IMG/VR virus record: IMGVR_UViG_3300044911_000226
Span: 1-35,911 of that record
Reading direction: 5' to 3' (one strand)
DNA from: a virus
DNA length: 35,911 nucleotides
A program made the translations under genes and the position numbers. Under the pieces are notes generated by a model. The model did not search any database. It saw only the letters and a list, made by a program, of their open reading frames with translations, and was not told where the DNA came from. Below are positions 6,432 through 14,861 of this stretch, piece after piece; position 1 is the first letter of the stretch; the number at the start of each line of letters is the position of its first letter.

Positions 6432-8459
6432 TTACTCCTGTGGCCTTGGCATAGTGGCGCCAATGTAGCCGGCTCCGTATGGTACAGATTTACCAAGCAG
6501 CCTGATGGCGTTGTTCATTTGCTGCTGCAAGGCGGCCATAGCACTGTCATCCACCAAGGCATTGCGAACAATGTTGGGGTCTTGGCTGGTCAGTATCTGA
6601 GCAACCCGCTGGCGCTCGGCATCCGACAAGCCAGCATTTGAGTTCTTGAGCATTTTGGTCAGCACACTAAAGCCGGCCATAGGGTTGCCCGTCATCGCAC
6701 TGCCTAACTCATCTGCCGTGATGCTGGAGCCTGTGCGTTTTGCCTCCATCAGTGTGGCCGCTGTTGCCGACTGGCCCAGCACATAGTTTTTGGCCTCTTG
6801 CGACTGCGCAGCCGTGCCGATGCGGCTCAAGATTCCGTCCAGTTGATCGCCAGGGTAGATGCTTCGCAAGATGCCACCCTCTTTGGTATCTGGGCTGGCC
6901 AATCGGCTCATCATTGAAGTGACCCGACCCGTTCCCATTTGCTTGCGGATGGCATCCATCGTGCCAGCCCGAAATGCAGACACCAATGCTGGATTGTCTG
7001 CAATGGAGTCCATGTAAACATCCACCTCATCTGCGCTCTTGGAAAGCACTGTACGGCCTTCTTGAAAGGCTTTGCGGCCACCTCTTAGAGTCGATGCTTG
7101 CTGGCGTGCCGATGCCAATGCACTAGACGATGCGTCAATGGATTCGCGCAAAGCACCCTCAACGGGTTTTAGCGCCTCGCCAACACCGCCACGACCAGTG
7201 GTGTAGGCCGTGTTAATGCTAGATTTAATGCCGCGCCGTATGATCTCAGCGTCTTGCAAGGTTGGCGCTTTAGAAAACTTAATCTCACCAGCCTCATCAA
7301 AAGAGAAAAATGGCTTTTTGCCAGTCTGAGCAGTGTAAATTTCGTTGATGTCCTTGACCGCACCTGGAGATCGTTTCAAGGCATCTGTCAGACTACCAAG
7401 CAAATCAGCATCAATCACACCGCCAGTGCCATAAGCTTGCTCATAGTTTTGATTTTCCATTTTTTTGGCAGCGTCATCGCTCATCTTGAAATACTTCAAG
7501 ACATTCTCTGGCCGTTGGCCAAGGTTGAATGGCGTGAGATCACCCACCAAGGTTTTCTGGATGTCGGTTAAGGCATCTTTGCGCAGTTGCGCAGGCCGAG
7601 TGCCTAAAGATTTTTGTAGCGTGGTGGACGCCTGACCGCCTTGTGCATACAGGCCGCGCACCGCCCTGAGAAGGGTTTGGTTTTCGGCCAAGATTTCACC
7701 ATTGGCAATGCGCTGGACGATCTCATCAGTAGTCAAACCAGTGTCGCCAGCCAGCCGCTGAATCTCAGCCTCGACAGCCTTGCCGCCACGGCCACCCGTC
7801 AAGCGCCGCGCCGAATCTAGCGCCATGTCGGTCAGCTTACCTGCACCCATAAAACCAAGCTGCACCGCTGGCGCCAATGTAGCGCCCATCAAGGTGGACT
7901 GTGGAACACGGGCTGCACGCTGCAACAAGTCGCCTTCACCAGACAAGAACCCAGTAACGCCACCCTGGGCGCCGCCAAGCGCAGATGTGCCAAGAATGCC
8001 CTTGACCAGTGGAGCAACACTGGTGGCCACTCGTGGCAGCGTGGCTGGCGCCGAAAGACCGCCGGTAGCCAAAGTAGTTCCAGCCGCCATGCCGACACCG
8101 CCAAGACCCTCATAAGCCAGCGCTTCCAGTGGCGACTGTTTTTGATAAGCCTTCATCTTCCCTCGGATGTCTTTTAAGGCTTGGTCGTAGGTTTCTCCAG
8201 TGACAGCAGATCTCAAGCTGGCTTCCATTTCGTCAGCACCGCCAAAGGTGGCGCCCTGCGCAATAGATCGCAGACGCTGCGTAGGTGCGGGGGCTGGTGG
8301 AGTCACAGCAGCAGGCGGCGCACTAGGGGCGCCAAACACTGGGGCTTGCATGAAGATGCCGCGCAACAATTCCAGCTTTTCGGTGGACAAACCAGACAAA
8401 TCGCCCGATTTGATTTTGAGCAACTCTTCGGTTGAAAAACTTGCCAGTGCATCGCTCAT
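6432..8459 (-). CDS. Large internal virion-like protein, 675 aa
   Basis: The N-terminus FSTEELLKIKSGDLSGLSTE is a pattern of phage virion or ejection proteins. It is followed by a proline/alanine linker (about 40-60). Next comes a long glycine/alanine-rich hydrophobic zone (about 115-200, GGVGMAAGTTLATGGLSAPA) that could cross a membrane. A long helical remainder contains ALDSARRLTGG and repeated charged helices. This layout fits proteins ejected to help DNA cross the cell envelope, like T7 gp15/gp16 or P22 gp16/gp20 in role, without clear sequence identity to them. ATGA overlap with the 466-aa gene upstream shows coupling. No lytic transglycosylase motif is seen. Confidence 0.72.
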   Translation of the reverse strand: MSDALASFSTEELLKIKSGDLSGLSTEKLELLRGIFMQAPVFGAPSAPPAAVTPPAPAPTQRLRSIAQGATFGGADEMEASLRSAVTGETYDQALKDIRGKMKAYQKQSPLEALAYEGLGGVGMAAGTTLATGGLSAPATLPRVATSVAPLVKGILGTSALGGAQGGVTGFLSGEGDLLQRAARVPQSTLMGATLAPAVQLGFMGAGKLTDMALDSARRLTGGRGGKAVEAEIQRLAGDTGLTTDEIVQRIANGEILAENQTLLRAVRGLYAQGGQASTTLQKSLGTRPAQLRKDALTDIQKTLVGDLTPFNLGQRPENVLKYFKMSDDAAKKMENQNYEQAYGTGGVIDADLLGSLTDALKRSPGAVKDINEIYTAQTGKKPFFSFDEAGEIKFSKAPTLQDAEIIRRGIKSSINTAYTTGRGGVGEALKPVEGALRESIDASSSALASARQQASTLRGGRKAFQEGRTVLSKSADEVDVYMDSIADNPALVSAFRAGTMDAIRKQMGTGRVTSMMSRLASPDTKEGGILRSIYPGDQLDGILSRIGTAAQSQEAKNYVLGQSATAATLMEAKRTGSSITADELGSAMTGNPMAGFSVLTKMLKNSNAGLSDAERQRVAQILTSQDPNIVRNALVDDSAMAALQQQMNNAIRLLGKSVPYGAGYIGATMPRPQE

Positions 8460-9856
8460 CGTGTACCCCTTTGACGCTGCTGTAAAGTTTGATCAATCAA
8501 GTTTAACAAGGGGTTGCTACCGCTTGTGTATGGGGTTACTTCATACATTGGCGCAAACTGTTCAAACCCTGGCAACTTGCTTGCACGCTTCACATAGTCT
8601 TGTTGCAACTTCAAACGCGCATTGGCATTCTTTTGGGCAGCTTTTAAAGATGTTTGAATTTCTACAGCAGTCAGCGACTGATCACCAGCAGCAGCACGCC
8701 TCAATATGGCACGCTCGGCATCTGTCAAAGTTCCTTGACCCTTCATTTGTGCAGCAGCATCCAGTTCGCTTTGTGCCAATCCCTGCACCACTGTTGCAGT
8801 CTGCGCCAGAACTTCGTTTGCATTTGCCCCAGCAATACCCAATTGTTGACCCACGCGCAGCAAGGTGGTGCGGTAATCAGCGCCAGGGCCGAGAACAGCT
8901 TTGTCTAGCGCAGGCAGGATGCGGTCTACATTCGCCAAGGTTTGATTGGCAGCCGTTGCTCCAGCAGTCAAGTCGCTTAAAGTCTTGGAAATATCTGTGC
9001 CGACACCAGCCAAGAATTGTTGATTACCAGGCATCTTGATGTCTACTGTTTGCGAGGCTGCCCCAGACCTTCTGAGCTTCATAATATTTTCAAGGGTAGG
9101 AGGTGTACCCGTAGCCTCCAAAATTCTTAACTCTGATGGTGATGCCTCTGGCTTGTCAAGCAGGCGCAAGTTTGCCAAAGTAGGCTGCAAGCCCAAGGCG
9201 TTTAGAGTCCTAATGGCTTCTGGTGCTGCGTCTGGCTTGTCAAGCAGGCGCAAGTTTGCCAAAGTAGGCTGCAAGCCCAAGGCTCGTAGCGTCTTGATTG
9301 CGTCTGGTGAAGCCTCTGGCTTGGTGGCGTCCAGCGCAAACTGCAAACCTTCCTTGCGTGGCAAGCCTCGCAGCAGACCAAGTTGCTGTGGGGTCAAGCC
9401 AGCAAATGGCCCAGTTGCTGATGGCCGAGCCACTGGAGCTGTCTCTGACATAAATCTTTCAACAGGCGGCACTGCTGGGCCAGTCAATGGCTGCATTGGC
9501 TGCATTGCTGGCGCTGGCTGGCCGGCTTGGCGCAACATTTCAAAATAGTCCACATTGCGCTGACGCTCGTCTTGAGCCTCTTTGAGCTTCTCACCGACCA
9601 TTAGATCCTGCACCGACCCAGCACGCGCCTGTTGGTAGCCCTGCTGACCTGCTTGCAGTGCCGAGCCAAGGGCTTGGCCAAGGCCGATGGGGGTAGTGCT
9701 GCGGCCACTGGCTTGCAGCAGTGCAGCCGCCGCCGCCAGCGTAGCGTTGCGGCCCATGAGCTTGCGCTGGTCTTCACTCAGCAGCGCATCAAGACCTGAT
9801 GGCACGCCACCCATGCCGCCGCCAAACATTCTGCCAAAATCAAATGCTGTTGCCAT
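8456..9856 (-). CDS. Virion protein with 28-aa tandem repeats, 466 aa
   Basis: A structural-type protein with a glycine-rich start (FGRMFGGGMGGVPSGLDALL), then RNATLAAAAALLQASG and TPIGLGQALGSALQAGQQGY, a pattern common in phage internal or tail proteins. The middle (residues about 180-265) holds about three tandem units of LGLQPTLANLRLLDKP with 28-residue spacing. The C-terminal 180 residues are helical, with a segment like KAAQKNANARLKLQQDYVKR. The ribosome site AAGGGGATAAAA is strong. The repeat core could be a short helical solenoid. It is likely part of the internal virion set with its two 3' neighbours. Confidence 0.72.
   Translation of the reverse strand: MATAFDFGRMFGGGMGGVPSGLDALLSEDQRKLMGRNATLAAAAALLQASGRSTTPIGLGQALGSALQAGQQGYQQARAGSVQDLMVGEKLKEAQDERQRNVDYFEMLRQAGQPAPAMQPMQPLTGPAVPPVERFMSETAPVARPSATGPFAGLTPQQLGLLRGLPRKEGLQFALDATKPEASPDAIKTLRALGLQPTLANLRLLDKPDAAPEAIRTLNALGLQPTLANLRLLDKPEASPSELRILEATGTPPTLENIMKLRRSGAASQTVDIKMPGNQQFLAGVGTDISKTLSDLTAGATAANQTLANVDRILPALDKAVLGPGADYRTTLLRVGQQLGIAGANANEVLAQTATVVQGLAQSELDAAAQMKGQGTLTDAERAILRRAAAGDQSLTAVEIQTSLKAAQKNANARLKLQQDYVKRASKLPGFEQFAPMYEVTPYTSGSNPLLNLIDQTLQQRQRGTR
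9147..9283. repeat. 53-bp direct repeat, 84-bp period
   Basis: Bases 9147-9199 and 9231-9283 are identical over 53 bp. They sit 84 bp apart (28 codons) inside the 466-aa virion gene and encode the LGLQPTLANLRLLDKP unit. A third, diverged unit follows in the protein. DNA-level identity implies recent duplication or gene conversion. Confidence 0.9.
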
Positions 9857-9866
9857 TTTTATCCCC

Positions 9867-10595
9867 TTAACCTAGCAAGCCAAGAATGCCGCCGCCGATT
9901 GCACCGATAGGGCCAAACATTTGGCCGCCAGCCAAAGCACCACCCAAAGCACCGGATGCGGCATTGCGGGTGTACGGTGTAGATACACTGCCGCCCAAGT
10001 TGGCAGGGCTTGCACCCAAGCTCGACTGCACAATGCCAAGTTTTTGCAGGCCGATGTTGCGCAGCGCATCCAACTGCTGCTGCTCAAAAGCCTGACGCGC
10101 ACTGCCAAGTGCCATCACATTCTGACCGCCTTGTAGGTTCTGGCCACGGGCATATTGAGCCAACTGCGCAGCCTGACCATAGCCTTGACTGCGCAGATTT
10201 GCTGACAGGTCAGCGGCCTGCTTGAGTGCAGCGGCATTGGTCAGTGAAGACTGCACACCTTGGCGTGAGCCACCAAAGGCTCTGGCTTGTGTGGCAGCCT
10301 GACGATCTCTGATGTCTTGCATCTGGCGGCTCGACTCAATATCGCCGAGGCTGCGGTCAATAACCTCTTGCGTGTACGGATTCATAAACGCGCTGATGTC
10401 CCGCCCACTAAACGGGGTCAGGGACTGATTGACAATCTGTCGTTCTCCAGCCGTATACAGTGGGTTGTATCCTGCAAATTGTTGGACGGGCAATGCCCCC
10501 GCAACACCTTGAGCCTGACGAAAGTTTGTGAGAAACGCCTCTTTGATCTGTGGATCAATTGAGGTTGTTGATACTTGGTTTCCACCTTTAGACAT
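9867..10595 (-). CDS. Glycine-rich virion protein, 242 aa
   Basis: The central segment FMNPYTQEVIDRSLGDIESS, followed by QAATQARAFGGSRQG and a long alanine/glutamine-rich helix, is a recognisable phage structural signature shared by many aquatic podo- and siphophages, usually near the tail genes. The C-terminal 40 residues are almost only glycine, alanine and hydrophobics (GALGGALAGGQMFGPIGAIG), a likely membrane-interacting tail. The ribosome site AAGGGGCGAAAT is strong. It probably forms part of the tail tip or the ejected protein set. The exact role is unknown. Confidence 0.75.
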   Translation of the reverse strand: MSKGGNQVSTTSIDPQIKEAFLTNFRQAQGVAGALPVQQFAGYNPLYTAGERQIVNQSLTPFSGRDISAFMNPYTQEVIDRSLGDIESSRQMQDIRDRQAATQARAFGGSRQGVQSSLTNAAALKQAADLSANLRSQGYGQAAQLAQYARGQNLQGGQNVMALGSARQAFEQQQLDALRNIGLQKLGIVQSSLGASPANLGGSVSTPYTRNAASGALGGALAGGQMFGPIGAIGGGILGLLG

Positions 10596-10605
10596 ATTTC
10601 GCCCC

Positions 10606-11832
10606 TTAGCCGAGTAAAGATTTCATTTTTTTGGCAGGTATCTTGCCATCGTTGATCATGTCCAGCAGCCCTTGGCCGTACTTCTTGACCGCTGATTTTT
10701 TGATGACATATTCGCCAAGCTGCAACATGCCAGCACCATCATCTGGGCCTGGTGGGTTAGGGCCGCCAACTCTGTCAACTAGGCCGCCCATGTTGTAAAA
10801 CCCACCATAGGAAGAATCATTATTTCCATAACCACCTGCACCAGAATCAGCATCAGCAGGTGATCCACCATATCCACCATCAGCAGGGCCACCATAGTCA
10901 GCACCAACTGAGCCGCCGTAGCCACCCGCACCAGAGTCAGCATCAGCAGGTGACCCACCAACTCCACCGTCAGCAGGGCCACCATAGTCAGCACCAACTG
11001 AGCCGCTAGATGGCCCAAAGCCGCCGGTGTAACCTGCATTCATGTCGGCAATTTCACTGGCGCGGAAGCTCTCTTTTGCGGCTTGATATGCGGCAGGGTC
11101 AACACCCATTGCAATCAAACCCTGCTCACTGACAAAGCCTGGGTTAAAGTAATTTTGCAACATGCCAGGTGCTGTATACCCAAAAGCTTTTTGGCCAAAC
11201 TGAGTAATGCTTGCCATTGTTGGATTCGCAGCGTAGTAGGCTGCCTGTTGCGCTGGAGTCAAGTCGCTAAATGGGTTTGTAAAACCACCAGCACTGTCGC
11301 CACCACCACCACCGCCGCCGCCAAGAAGGCCGCTGAGATTTAGGCGACTGTTTGATCCCATAAATGCGTTGTTGTAGAGTCGCGGGTCGTAGCCACCTAT
11401 GGCAACACCTGCGCCCGTGTACGGATTCATGGTCGGCGTCATTTGCGCCATGATCTGTGAGTACGGGTCGCTGCCATAGCCCATCTGCCCCGTGATCTGC
11501 GAGTAGGGGTCAGCGCCGCCTTTGCCGCCGGAAGGAGGGCTAGGCATTGGGGCAAAGTCATTCCCAGGCATCGGCATGAAATCAGGCGGCAGATCACGAA
11601 TGCCGCCAGAAGGGGGCGTAGAAATTGGGCTAACGACAGGCCCAGGCAGTGGGATAAAGTCAGGCGGCAGAGTCGGATTCTGAATGCCAACATTTGAAGT
11701 GGGGTAAGGCGTGCCATCCTCACGATAGTATTGATTTACACCAGCGGCTCTTGCTAGCGCTGGGTTGCCATACACTTTCCCGTCAGGGCCATAAACAAGC
11801 TGCTGTGTAGTTACTTCACCACCTTGACTCAT
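10606..11832 (-). CDS. Repeat-rich tail-associated protein, 408 aa
   Basis: The start MSQGGEVTTQQ (ATG 11830-11832) follows AAAGGAGTTGAT. The protein has a proline-rich zone (about 50-110, with repeated PPDFIPLPG and PPSGG motifs), a poly-glycine run (about 165-172), and a glycine/aspartate-rich region with two near-identical 30-aa units containing ADYGGPADGG and SPADADSGAGGYG. The C-terminal motif GEYVIKKSAVKKYGQGLLDM is widespread in phage tail-region proteins. It probably is a flexible, extended virion component. The two repeat units are nearly identical in DNA, so the region can vary in copy number by slippage. Confidence 0.72.
   Translation of the reverse strand: MSQGGEVTTQQLVYGPDGKVYGNPALARAAGVNQYYREDGTPYPTSNVGIQNPTLPPDFIPLPGPVVSPISTPPSGGIRDLPPDFMPMPGNDFAPMPSPPSGGKGGADPYSQITGQMGYGSDPYSQIMAQMTPTMNPYTGAGVAIGGYDPRLYNNAFMGSNSRLNLSGLLGGGGGGGGDSAGGFTNPFSDLTPAQQAAYYAANPTMASITQFGQKAFGYTAPGMLQNYFNPGFVSEQGLIAMGVDPAAYQAAKESFRASEIADMNAGYTGGFGPSSGSVGADYGGPADGGVGGSPADADSGAGGYGGSVGADYGGPADGGYGGSPADADSGAGGYGNNDSSYGGFYNMGGLVDRVGGPNPPGPDDGAGMLQLGEYVIKKSAVKKYGQGLLDMINDGKIPAKKMKSLLG
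10829..11007. repeat. Two 90-bp repeats in the 408-aa gene
   Basis: The block around 10891-10917 recurs 90 bp later, at 10981-11007, and the preceding sequence is similar at the same spacing. It encodes two 30-aa Gly/Asp/Ala-rich units plus a partial third. Only a few silent or conservative changes separate them. Confidence 0.85.
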
Positions 11833-12200
11833 ATCAACTCCTTTGAAAGAATAAACCACTGAGGCTCATATCCCTCGTCTTTTAAAAATGTACGCTCCCA
11901 GCCTTTACGGCCAGCAAGCGTCACCCTTGTACATCCAACCGACTTTCCCCATGCCTCAATGTGTGGCCGCATTTTCTTGAGTTCATCAAGATTGCCACCA
12001 GCAAGAAAAAAATGTAAATTTTTTAGCTTCGGATAAACAAGAATCTCTGTCACCACCGCTGAACTTTGCCCAGGCCATAACTGGTATCGATCCGACATTA
12101 TCCCAGCCGCTATGTCATCGAGTGTGTGAGTCCCACCACTGTATTCTAAAGCCGCATCAATCCACTGGCGACATCGGTTGATCTCAAAAATTCTATCCAT
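11829..12200 (-). CDS. GNAT-like acetyltransferase fold protein, 123 aa
   Basis: A phage GNAT-like protein: the segments LWPGQSSAVVTEILVYPK, LHFFLAGGNLDEL, IEAWGKSVGC and TLAGRKGWERTFLKDEGYEP follow the order seen in the small GNAT-type proteins encoded beside tail genes of many podophages. GRKGWER is the most typical signature. The usual acetyl-CoA loop (Q/RxxGxG/A) is not clear, so catalysis is uncertain. The ATG at 12198-12200 overlaps the stop of the upstream tail gene. A longer frame from 12251 lies inside that gene. It might acetylate a host or virion protein, but no substrate is evident. Confidence 0.78.
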   Translation of the reverse strand: MDRIFEINRCRQWIDAALEYSGGTHTLDDIAAGIMSDRYQLWPGQSSAVVTEILVYPKLKNLHFFLAGGNLDELKKMRPHIEAWGKSVGCTRVTLAGRKGWERTFLKDEGYEPQWFILSKELI

Positions 12201-13678
12201 CACCGCTTGCCGCCGGCCACCGCGTCCAGCCTGAACACGCCGATTCTCCAATCAGCCAAAACCGCACCCGTCACCCTCATGTTGACCTGCCGGCCAGAAA
12301 ACCGCACAGATGTCGGGTTGGCCGCTGCAAATGGCCCGAATGTGGATTGAGTGCCTGTGGGGTAAAGACGGGTCTTGAACGACACCACTGCCTCGCCCAA
12401 GGTTTGCTCGTCTGGGATGACTTCCCTGACCTTCATCACATTGTCGCCGTTGCCAATCTGAATCGGGCCGGACTCTGCAAACAGGGTTGCGCCTTCGTAG
12501 TTAAACCCGACTTCATGCTCGTACACCAAGCCATCTGGATCGACCATCAGCGGGTATGTAAAGACTCCGGCATCAACCCCTGCTGTGCGGTCAAGTAAAC
12601 CAATGCTCCAATGGTTTTCTCGGTAGTTGTAGGTGACATAACTGTCATTCTCGTTGCTTCCACTAGATGGATAAAACCACCAGATCTCGCCAAACTCGCT
12701 GTTGTGTACGGCATAGACTTTGGACTTCTGGCCGTAGTTGATGTTTGTAAAAATGTAGTCACTCACATCACAGGGCAGCGGCTTGACATACCCGTCATAA
12801 ATCCAAAAGCCGCTGCTAGACATCCAGATCGCGGCAGTGTCGATGGCCGCCACCGACTGCGCCGAGATCAGGCCGCAGCCACTGCCGGCCTTCTCAAAGC
12901 TGTAAATAAACGGTGCGCCAATGTAAGTAGCGATATGAAGGTCTGTGTCGGTAAACAACAGGTTGACACCCTTGACGCGCTTGCCGGCCAGCAGGCTGCC
13001 AGGTGTGGTCAACTCAAAGTCCCCCGCCTGATTTGTGGACAATGGCGTCCAAACTGTATTGTCCTCTTGGTCACACCACTGCACCTTGCGGGGGTTGCCA
13101 CCAGCGCCAAGGGCAAACAGGATGCGCTCGGCAGTGACCAAAAGAGCCTTGTTGCCGGTTGGTGCGTTGGCAATCACCGCCGCCAGTGTCGGCGTGGCAA
13201 AGCCAAGCTGCCACTCGTAGAGCTTGCCGTCATGGTTTGAGCAAGCCACCAAGTACTCGCCCCAAGTGTCCAAGCTCCATGTGGTGGCCGGAATGATTGA
13301 GCCAGTGTCAGGCCGTGCCACACCATAGGCAAAGTTGCCGTAGGTGTTGCTTCCGTAGCCTACATTGATCTGTGCGCTGGCGTAGCCAGTGCTGAAACTT
13401 GTCGGCGTGATGTCTTTGAGTGTGCCGGCCTGATTCATCGCAAACAGCTTGGAGTGCGTACCCAATCCAATGAATCGGGTATTACTGTTGTCGCGCCAAG
13501 TGATGATGGCACGGCATGATCCCGTCACGGCAGACGCTGAACGGGTGCGCCAGCCCAGCACTGGCCGCAGCGTGTTCTCGTACCAGCGCACTAGGCTGGC
13601 ATCGTGCCACCGCCCAGCAGCTTGGTACTCTGTGCCGTTTCTGTAAACACCTGGTGGAATTTTTATTGGGATGTACAT
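12200..13678 (-). CDS. Tail/packaged-DNA stabilisation-like protein, 492 aa
   Basis: The N-terminus YIPIKIPPGVYRNGTEYQAA, followed by GRWHDASLVRW, is a strong phage signature found in proteins encoded between fibre/endolysin and GNAT genes in podophages. The body is rich in beta strands with aromatic repeats (WCDQEDNTVWTPL, IWMSSSGFWIYDG, WWFYPSSGS) and may form a beta-propeller. By analogy it may be a tail hub or a protein that plugs the portal after packaging, like P22 gp10, but I cannot prove homology. ATG at 13676-13678 is taken as the start; an in-frame TTG at 13684 overlaps the upstream stop. Neither has a strong ribosome site, so coupling to the upstream gene is likely. Confidence 0.78.
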   Translation of the reverse strand: MYIPIKIPPGVYRNGTEYQAAGRWHDASLVRWYENTLRPVLGWRTRSASAVTGSCRAIITWRDNSNTRFIGLGTHSKLFAMNQAGTLKDITPTSFSTGYASAQINVGYGSNTYGNFAYGVARPDTGSIIPATTWSLDTWGEYLVACSNHDGKLYEWQLGFATPTLAAVIANAPTGNKALLVTAERILFALGAGGNPRKVQWCDQEDNTVWTPLSTNQAGDFELTTPGSLLAGKRVKGVNLLFTDTDLHIATYIGAPFIYSFEKAGSGCGLISAQSVAAIDTAAIWMSSSGFWIYDGYVKPLPCDVSDYIFTNINYGQKSKVYAVHNSEFGEIWWFYPSSGSNENDSYVTYNYRENHWSIGLLDRTAGVDAGVFTYPLMVDPDGLVYEHEVGFNYEGATLFAESGPIQIGNGDNVMKVREVIPDEQTLGEAVVSFKTRLYPTGTQSTFGPFAAANPTSVRFSGRQVNMRVTGAVLADWRIGVFRLDAVAGGKR

Positions 13679-13680
13679 AA

Positions 13681-14337
13681 TCAAATTGTCGGTAGGTTGG
13701 AGACAAAAGACACTGTAGCAATGACACTTGGCACTGCTGGCCGTGTCGGGCTGGCACTGGCGGCAAAGTGCTCAATGCTGCCAGCCACATTGTCAGTGCG
13801 CCAGACAATCTGCACATAGTCATCTTTGGCCAGGCTGACAAAAAAGTTCAATGACGCTATCAAGTGACTTGGGTCGCCTGATGATTTTCTTGGGTTTAGA
13901 TGAAACCGGCTGTTAGAGTCGGCAATGTTCGTGCCGTTCTTGCGAAACCAGATGTCAATATCAACACCATCATTGTCTGTATTTTTAAGCTGCACCGAAA
14001 ACTGAATGTTAAAGATGCCGTCCATCGCCACCGCAAGCTGGCTACCGCTTTGCAGAGTAACGCCATTTGAAAAGTCTGTCGTGCTAAAGGCAATTGGGTA
14101 GGCCGTGGTGGTGTTAGCCGCCACTTGGTCGGTGTTGTCCTGAAAAGCCCCATGCGGGTTGTTCATAAACTTGCCGCCCTGTGGGCCAAACAATGCGCCC
14201 AAGGTGCTGATGAGTCTGCGAAAGTAGCTGTTTAGCGCACCATTGTTTTCGGCAAAGTACCTGCGCTCATACGCTTGGGGCGCAAAGCCCAAAGAGGGTA
14301 TAGACGGAACTTCTAACTGTTGCTTGACATTGGCCAT
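13681..14337 (-). CDS. C1q/TNF-like jelly-roll virion protein, 218 aa
   Basis: The N-terminal 50 residues look like a virion anchor (YERRYFAENNGALNSYFRRL). The C-terminal 150 residues form a beta-sandwich domain with PHGAFQDNTDQ, FNIQFSVQLKNTDNDG, DIWFRKNGTNIADS and FFVSLAKDDYVQIVWRTDN. These are features of C1q/TNF-like jelly rolls that decorate phage capsids or tail tips and often bind surfaces. It sits between the endolysin and the tail hub-like gene. A GGTGA/TCACC hairpin in its 5' leader surrounds the only AGGTG ribosome-site candidate. Role in receptor binding is inferred from the fold. Confidence 0.78.
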   Translation of the reverse strand: MANVKQQLEVPSIPSLGFAPQAYERRYFAENNGALNSYFRRLISTLGALFGPQGGKFMNNPHGAFQDNTDQVAANTTTAYPIAFSTTDFSNGVTLQSGSQLAVAMDGIFNIQFSVQLKNTDNDGVDIDIWFRKNGTNIADSNSRFHLNPRKSSGDPSHLIASLNFFVSLAKDDYVQIVWRTDNVAGSIEHFAASASPTRPAVPSVIATVSFVSNLPTI

Positions 14338-14338
14338 G

Positions 14339-14355
14339 AGGTGATTATTTCACCT
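14339..14355 (-). promoter_or_regulatory. Leader hairpin over the ribosome site
   Basis: In the 17-base gap between the endolysin stop and the next ATG, AGGTGA and TCACCT form a perfect 6-bp stem around AATAA (minus-strand sense). The 5' arm carries the only AGGTG Shine-Dalgarno candidate, 13 bases before the ATG. Folding would hide that site unless ribosomes finishing the endolysin melt it, which would couple the two genes. Confidence 0.4.
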
Positions 14356-14861
14356 TATGCCATGTCTGAGCCTACTTTGCCAACTTCGGCAACCCTGCGG
14401 CTCCAGCCTTTGCCAAAGGTCGGCCAGTGCGGCAAGTCCATCAGGAATGACAGTCTGCGCTTGCCATAATCGTCAACCAGATCGCCCTCAAATGCCGCCA
14501 CGGCCTGCAAAGTCTTTGGGCCGATGCCGCCGTCAGGATCAACACCTACGCACGCTTGCAGCCACTTAGCAGCCCGACCTGGGCCGCTGTTTACCGCCGC
14601 ATCGAACACCACATAGTCCACGCCAGCCGGTAGCTCATCGCCCTTGACCTTGTCCCAATACTTGGACTTGTACATCGGGCCGACAGTCTCAGGGGTCAGG
14701 CCGCGCATGGTTTTTTCATCCACCTCATGCCCGACCCACTCCTCCCAGACCTTCTTGGTCACGCCGAGGTTGGTCATGCCGCCAGGGTCGGATGGATGGT
14801 TTACAAAGCCGCCTTCATGGTGCAGCACTGCGGCCAGTGCGGAGTCAAAGTTTTCTTTCAT
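14355..14861 (-). CDS. Endolysin, glycoside hydrolase family 108
   Basis: A 168-aa N-acetylmuramidase of family GH108. The catalytic Glu16 lies in the conserved EGGFVNHPSDPGGMTNLGVT segment (16-35). The helical lysozyme-like domain is followed from about residue 85 by a PG_binding_3 domain with DYVVFDAAVNSGPGRAAKWL and DPDGGIGPKTLQAV. It cuts the glycan strands of peptidoglycan at the end of infection. There is no signal peptide, so it needs the adjacent holin to reach the wall. ATGA overlap with the holin gene shows tight coupling. Length is normal for the family. Confidence 0.95.
   Translation of the reverse strand: MKENFDSALAAVLHHEGGFVNHPSDPGGMTNLGVTKKVWEEWVGHEVDEKTMRGLTPETVGPMYKSKYWDKVKGDELPAGVDYVVFDAAVNSGPGRAAKWLQACVGVDPDGGIGPKTLQAVAAFEGDLVDDYGKRRLSFLMDLPHWPTFGKGWSRRVAEVGKVGSDMA

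Noticed and set aside
8200-9039. 279-aa plus-strand open frame
   Set aside because: It lies antisense to two well-supported minus-strand virion genes, has no recognisable domain and has shadow-like composition.
12611-13240. 209-aa plus-strand open frame
   Set aside because: Antisense to the tail hub-like gene; no ribosome site and no family features.
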